In this document: positions 7,601-8,917 of the stretch, piece by piece
Position numbering within the stretch: the stretch's first letter is position 1
How the letters are laid out: every line of letters starts with the position of its first letter
DNA from: Anaerolineales bacterium Chloro_02
Lineage (GTDB): Bacteria; Chloroflexota; Anaerolineae; Anaerolineales; Anaerolineaceae
DNA: 8,917 nt
Direction of reading: 5' to 3'
Assembly: GCA_001603765.1 (NCBI GenBank)
Contig: LUZV01000172.1
Location: 1-8,917 of the forward strand
Position numbers and translations under genes: made by a program
Notes under the pieces: generated by a model
Told to the model about the DNA's origin: nothing
The model's database searches: none
Seen by the model: only the letters and a program-made list of their open reading frames with translations

Positions 7601-8607
7601 GAGAAGACAGGGTAGACACCAGCAGCCAGCCAGCCCTCGATGACATCGGAATACCAGTCATCGTAAATCCGTTGGCAGTCACCCCAGGAGTTGTTAACAA
7701 CGTTAGGGCGTTTGTCGGGATTGGGATTGGTGCCGTTAGTGGTGGTTGGGGCAACCATGAACTCACCGCAGCCGAGCAAAGCAGAATCGGTACAGCTGCC
7801 GTCAGGGCAGCCAGCGCAAGCGATCCACTCAGCACCTGGAGCGATGCCGATCTGATTCGCGCCGCCATCATCGCCGACCATAGTCCCCATGGTATGGGTG
7901 CCGTGCCCGTTACCATCCCGGGGTACATTGTCTGAATGATTATCAGGGTTGAACCAGTTGTAGTTGTGAGTAAAGGTGCCGTCGCCATTATTACCGCGAT
8001 AGGACCCAACCAGCGCTTGATGAGAGTAGCGAACACCAGTATCGATGTTGGCAACTACCAAGCCTGTGCCATCAAAACCGAGATCCCACGCAGCGGGAGC
8101 CTGGACATGGCTGATGTTAGGTTCAATGCCTTTGGCATCCTGGGTGAGGGCAACTTTCTCGGGCTCATAAAGAATGAAATGTTTTTGAGCTGAAATCGAG
8201 ACGACATTTGGAAGCTGCTGGAGGCTTGCCAGGACTATGTTATTGGATTTCTCAACCAAAATGCGGTTTGCAATCCAATAAGACTTGAAATTGAGCCCGG
8301 TAGTTTGAAGGTAAGCGATAGCGGCAGCCTGAGTCTTATCAGCCTGAGCCTTGAGCGTCTCATAAACAAACCAGCCTCTTTTACTCCAGTCCATGGAATA
8401 AGCCTGAGAGAGGTCAGCCGTGTTTTTGAAGTCGACCCAATAAGTGGCGACGCCATTTCTGCTGATCTCATTGAGAACAGATTCCTCAACTGTAACAGTC
8501 TGTTGAGCAGTGCCAGTCTGAGCAGTCGCGAAGGTCGGGACATAGCTGACGAGCATACCCAAAGCCAGAACTACAGCGAGGACTTTTAGTAATGTCTTTC
8601 TTTTCAT
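1666..8607 (-). CDS. Giant secreted S8 (subtilisin/bacillopeptidase F-like) serine protease with multi-domain C-terminal region
   Basis: A 2313-residue exported protease. Residues 1-29 are a signal peptide: KRK, a hydrophobic core, then ATA before Q30. Residues about 45-150 look like an I9-type propeptide. Residues about 165-500 are the S8 domain with Asp189 (NIDTG), His235 (HGTH), oxyanion Asn339 and Ser430 (GTSMSAPH). Motifs VVNNSWG and APGVNIRSSVPG resemble Bacillus bacillopeptidase F. Residues 505-590 and 594-685 are carboxypeptidase-regulatory-like beta domains; 697-857 and 864-1024 are tandem MAM/immune-inhibitor-A-like domains. Residues about 1040-2299 form three repeats, each a regulatory-like domain plus a split BACON/Ig-like domain with a different insert. 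The end is NFYLPLLLK, with no LPXTG motif or membrane anchor. It probably degrades extracellular protein, with the C-terminal domains binding substrate or surface. I chose the ATG at 8605-8607, which has an AAGGAAG ribosome site and begins the signal peptide; the in-frame TTG at 8658 would add 17 residues before it. Confidence 0.93.
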   Translation of the reverse strand: MKRKTLLKVLAVVLALGMLVSYVPTFATAQTGTAQQTVTVEESVLNEISRNGVATYWVDFKNTADLSQAYSMDWSKRGWFVYETLKAQADKTQAAAIAYLQTTGLNFKSYWIANRILVEKSNNIVLASLQQLPNVVSISAQKHFILYEPEKVALTQDAKGIEPNISHVQAPAAWDLGFDGTGLVVANIDTGVRYSHQALVGSYRGNNGDGTFTHNYNWFNPDNHSDNVPRDGNGHGTHTMGTMVGDDGGANQIGIAPGAEWIACAGCPDGSCTDSALLGCGEFMVAPTTTNGTNPNPDKRPNVVNNSWGDCQRIYDDWYSDVIEGWLAAGVYPVFSNGNNTNCGYSAPPGLNTVGNPARSGDVTGVGSSGTSNGQYATHSNWGPTDDPDLINPVDGFANMKPQVLAPGVNIRSSVPGSDTSYQGGWSGTSMSAPHVSGLVALVWQAAPCLIGDYAATETLIESTATDMVYNDGSPLTPTDFPNFATGWGEINALAAVQMAAGMCGSSTLYGTVTSDSAAPVAGAKVVITGTSPANNRTVYTNASGQYTASVNADTFDMAVTAFGFEDGAATGVVVADGASVLRDFVLTELPNTHVTGVVYDDGTEGGSAHGYPLYAKLTFSMPGFSQSVYTDPITGVYDIVLYNSQEYTVKVEALLPGYLTLNTTINPDDVALYVQDYYLNVVADTCSAPGYSPDYEVMYDFESGDQGFVSSGTNSSWARGIPTNGPKAAHSGSYVIATNPTGNYNANELSYMTSPVIDLTSFGTETPIVEFWQWRHIESASYDNATVEVSKNGGTTWTVVYGPVGGMTDTAYNRVQLALDPSYNVSNFRIRFKFKSDGSLNYEGWYVDDIGIASFPVPAPTQVYFQNFDSNNGGFVVSGQNSSWAWGAPSASPGPGAAYSSPNVWATNLSGYYNNSENSFITSPAIDLSSHAGKSPILSFMHWYNSESNTWDYPSVEASKDGGATWAVLGSKFGTSITPWTAKSFVLDPSYAVNNFMFRFHFTSDSSVNSYAGWYIDDVKVSVSVPYTIAVPCEPIPGGLLAGYVFDANFPSNKLIGAAVATPTNSATTLANASDPDHAGLYYMFQALETDPENVPFTVSLDKYETKVETRSIEQDVVNHEDFALGAGMLSASPTSLVRTIWLHDDPEFTTLNLKNTGAGGANFTITEKDKGFQPYSIPAFTGNVVDSGKKASIFRDPNAAATVGSLELNALSGRYGITAAPPAFGAEVYPTDTLYRWNDASVPGASTAVGNLSATSLFAGDFMGSDFTTLYGISYDNNGLYAIDTATAAATLIAITTPPAGANFTGMAGGPGVMYAMASDCSVSTLTEINLSNGAVTTIGALPNAACIIDIAYVPGDGMLYGVDLVTNSLYRIDPATGVDTLVGALGVDPNYAQGMDYDEENNVLYWAAYTSAAELRIIDINTGASALVGAFTQGEVDAFAIAAGGGGGGVPWLDENPVEGYVPANSTLPVTIEFNVDDIEQPGDYFAELKISTDTPYPVPNIPVTLHVIRPFDYGNIKGDITATAKCDVDPVPYTDATINFYKNGILAFSTTPDETGHYSYALKHGTYDVEIMADGYVSQMVYGVVVGMSTDTVVNFQLRLDTSCLSVDPDSFYQELNPDGTATQTMTLINTGALEAPFEIGERPGAGPVPYAKAWDVELVLDDGTAEDAIGIGGTAAFMAVNRFTPAADQYPFILERVDVSFESSGNTAAGDPIRIVVYQNTTGSSDPAVGSQFLYQQDATITNVSGWNNYVLNDPVSLDGPGDVIIGVIFLKTPGSSYYPASIDEGVSKQRSWAGWWSGSVPATPTLPPDAEWTLMDDAGFPGNWTIRGMGSAGSTDIVWLTEDPTASVVAPDGGTVNVTLTFDATGLTWGDYFGNLKVSSPEEATMTIPVQLRILALPTDGFAEGTVNTLSVCNINPVPASGKAVKFYQGGTLKYTILTDAAGFYKTLIPSGTYDLEVELSGYESQTVTGVVVSAGQSVVTNFDLRILAPCLKASPAQLEKYLLPDTTGTQNLRLINIGAAEAIFEIMELPAIKAGTPGPTYKYNAQLDMPGLDRSKARPKVKVTAPPYEPKDLLISEGFEAAFPPTGWEIKDQSPWTWERGDYDPHSGAYYAHVEYDANFDEQDEWLLSPEFNLTEGTLEFWSFGSVYWCRDTYDNCDLNIWLVVGDVGGGDDIFLKTADADWASSWTWAKTTIDLASYLPGGPVRIGFQYAGADGAEIGLDDISLNGLEGGDIPWISEDPTAGVVPADGTLNVTVTYDATGLALGDYLAILRVKNAPAPNVNVPVTLHVVNEIPLLNFYLPLLLK
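4252..4270 (-). repeat. Short GGCGGT tandem repeat encoding a six-glycine hinge
   Basis: About three copies of the hexamer GGCGGT (minus strand) encode Gly1447-Gly1452, directly between the propeller-like domain and the VPWLDENP strand of the BACON-like domain. A change in copy number would keep frame and only alter the length of the flexible linker. Confidence 0.8.
4270..4920 (-). other. Encoded beta-propeller-like domain inserted in module 1
   Basis: Residues about 1230-1446 show blade-like repeats of roughly 43 residues: LYGISYDNNGLYAIDTATAA, VMYAMASDCSVSTLTEINLS, MLYGVDLVTNSLYRIDPATG and VLYWAAYTSAAELRIIDINT, each followed by a strand such as TTIGAL or TLVGALG. A partial blade at the start (LYRWND...STAVGNLS) and a last strand (VDAFAIA) could close the ring. 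This gives about five blades, resembling YVTN/NHL-type propellers. It sits between the two halves of the first BACON-like domain and ends in six glycines. Propellers usually bind proteins or sugars; the ligand here is unknown. Confidence 0.65.
5536..6519 (-). repeat. Tandem pair of MAM/immune-inhibitor-A-like domains
   Basis: Residues 697-857 and 864-1024 are two copies of one domain of about 160 residues. Shared landmarks in order are the opening F(E/D)S with GFV.SG.NSSWA.G, ATN..G.YN..E, TSP.IDL, PI..F..W...ES, VE.SK.GG.TW, LDPSY.V.NF..RF.F.SD, and the closing GWY.DD. The pattern fits the MAM-like carbohydrate- or protein-binding domains attached to immune inhibitor A (M6) and related secreted proteases. 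A third, more distant relative is the insert of module 3 (about 2079-2238), which has the cleaved-adhesin look (SEGFEAAFPPTGWEI, DEWLLSPEFNL, IGLDDISL). Confidence 0.75.
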
Positions 8608-8608
8608 G

Positions 8609-8665
8609 TTACTTCCTTTCAATAATGGTATGGGTCTTGCAATACTGCACTTGGACAACTAACAA
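8609..8665 (-). CDS. Possible 18-codon leader ORF (TTG start) upstream of the protease
   Basis: A short frame starts with TTG at 8663-8665, reads MLVVQVQYCKTHTIIERK and stops with TAA at 8609-8611, only 1 nt before the protease ATG. It would cross the protease ribosome site, so its translation could be coupled to the protease. A perfect Shine-Dalgarno sequence (GGAGGTGA, 8678-8685) lies upstream, but the GGAGG core is 15 nt from the TTG, longer than usual. There is no recognisable product. It may well be chance; it is listed because the stop-start arrangement and the strong upstream site are unexplained. Confidence 0.2.
   Translation of the reverse strand: MLVVQVQYCKTHTIIERK
8612..8618 (-). 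promoter_or_regulatory. Ribosome binding site of the S8 protease
   Basis: The minus strand reads AAGGAAG, with AAGGA 6 nt before the ATG at 8607. It fixes the start at the signal peptide. It overlaps a 7-nt stretch complementary to 8689-8695 in the leader, so it may be occluded in one RNA fold. Confidence 0.75.
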
Positions 8666-8677
8666 AAGTATTCTTTT

Positions 8678-8685
8678 TCACCTCC
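8678..8685 (-). promoter_or_regulatory. Orphan perfect Shine-Dalgarno sequence in the leader
   Basis: GGAGGTGA on the minus strand, fully complementary to the end of 16S rRNA, lies about 70 nt upstream of the protease ATG. No ATG or GTG follows at 5-10 nt; the nearest possible start is the TTG at 8665. It could serve the small leader ORF, act as a ribosome standby site, or stabilise the mRNA as described for the STAB-SD of Bacillus cry3A. CACCT at 8707-8711 (minus strand) could pair with it. Confidence 0.45.
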
Positions 8686-8723
8686 GAATGAAAGGGTTTA
8701 TTTATCAGGTGGCAAATTGGACA

Positions 8724-8736
8724 TGTGCTGAGCACA
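8724..8736. repeat. Perfect 13-bp inverted repeat in the protease leader
   Basis: The plus strand reads TGTGCT-G-AGCACA: two 6-bp arms around one central base. The one-base spacer makes it a poor RNA hairpin and more like a dimeric protein-binding site. It lies about 100 bp downstream of the predicted transcription start. I do not recognise the operator family. Confidence 0.4.
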
Positions 8737-8836
8737 AACTGCGTCTGAACTGAATGAGAGAGAAATTGTTTTGATCAATATGTTTCTTGGTATGCACAAT
8801 ATTGTTTTTTACTGCTAACGTGTTGATGATGATGTG

Positions 8837-8866
8837 ATTATACCGATTCTATACCAAAACCGTCAA
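8837..8866 (-). promoter_or_regulatory. Sigma-70-type promoter of the protease gene
   Basis: On the minus strand, TTGACG (8861-8866) and a perfect TATAAT (8837-8842) are 18 nt apart. Transcription would start near 8830, leaving a 5' leader of about 220 nt before the ATG. Most of that leader, 8608-8830, has no recognisable long coding frame; its small elements are listed separately. Upstream, 8867-8917 shows nothing I can identify. Confidence 0.75.
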
Positions 8867-8917
8867 GCAATAATGACACTAAAAAACCGTTGATGTCTGG
8901 TTGAACAAGAGGGAATT

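Noticed and set aside
7554..8054. A 166-codon open frame on the minus strand in another phase inside the protease.
   Set aside because: Its translation is low-complexity and resembles no protein. It lies wholly under the catalytic domain, which is clearly the coding frame.
8608..8658. Longer protease reading from the TTG at 8658, adding 17 residues.
   Set aside because: It has no ribosome site at normal distance and would put a polar stretch before a good signal peptide. The ATG at 8607 has its own AAGGAAG site.
8870..8917. Possible terminator of a further upstream minus-strand gene (AACC...GGTT followed by T-run).
   Set aside because: The stem is only 4 bp and too little sequence is present to support a gene or a terminator.

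Overview
The window carries four protein genes, all on the minus strand, so it reads from right to left. It looks like chromosomal DNA of a Chloroflexota bacterium, probably class Anaerolineae. That is an inference from a giant multi-domain secreted subtilase ending in a short hydrophobic '-YLPLLLK' tail, a style I associate with that group, together with the sequence flavour of YebC. No mobile element, CRISPR array, tRNA or rRNA is visible.

Right-hand part (8917 to about 1614): a clear sigma-70-type promoter (TTGACG, 18 nt, TATAAT) at 8837-8866 gives a leader of roughly 220 nt. This leads into one very large gene, 8607-1666, encoding a 2313-residue exported serine protease. Its order is signal peptide, I9-like propeptide, bacillopeptidase F-like S8 catalytic domain with all catalytic residues present, two small carboxypeptidase-regulatory-like beta domains, and two tandem MAM/immune-inhibitor-A-like domains. 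Three large repeats follow. Each repeat is a regulatory-like beta domain plus a BACON/Ig-like domain that appears to be split by a different inserted domain: a beta-propeller, an unassigned beta-rich domain, and a cleaved-adhesin/MAM-like domain. A strong intrinsic terminator at 1614-1647 closes the unit. The leader holds unexplained features: an orphan perfect Shine-Dalgarno sequence, a 7-nt stretch complementary to the real RBS, a 13-bp inverted repeat, and a possible 18-codon TTG-started leader ORF ending 1 nt before the protease ATG.

Left-hand part (about 1494 to 1): a compact housekeeping operon yebC - ruvC - TrmH/SpoU-type RNA methyltransferase, with gaps of 6 and 4 nt. It starts from a probable extended -10 promoter just upstream of yebC. 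YebC is a ribosome-associated translation factor or regulator, RuvC is the Holliday-junction resolvase, and the methyltransferase gene is cut by the window edge. The operon has no evident functional link to the protease and is separated from it by the terminator.

The candidate for something less described is the protease's C-terminal half, where one split scaffold domain seems to have been used three times to display three unrelated inserts.
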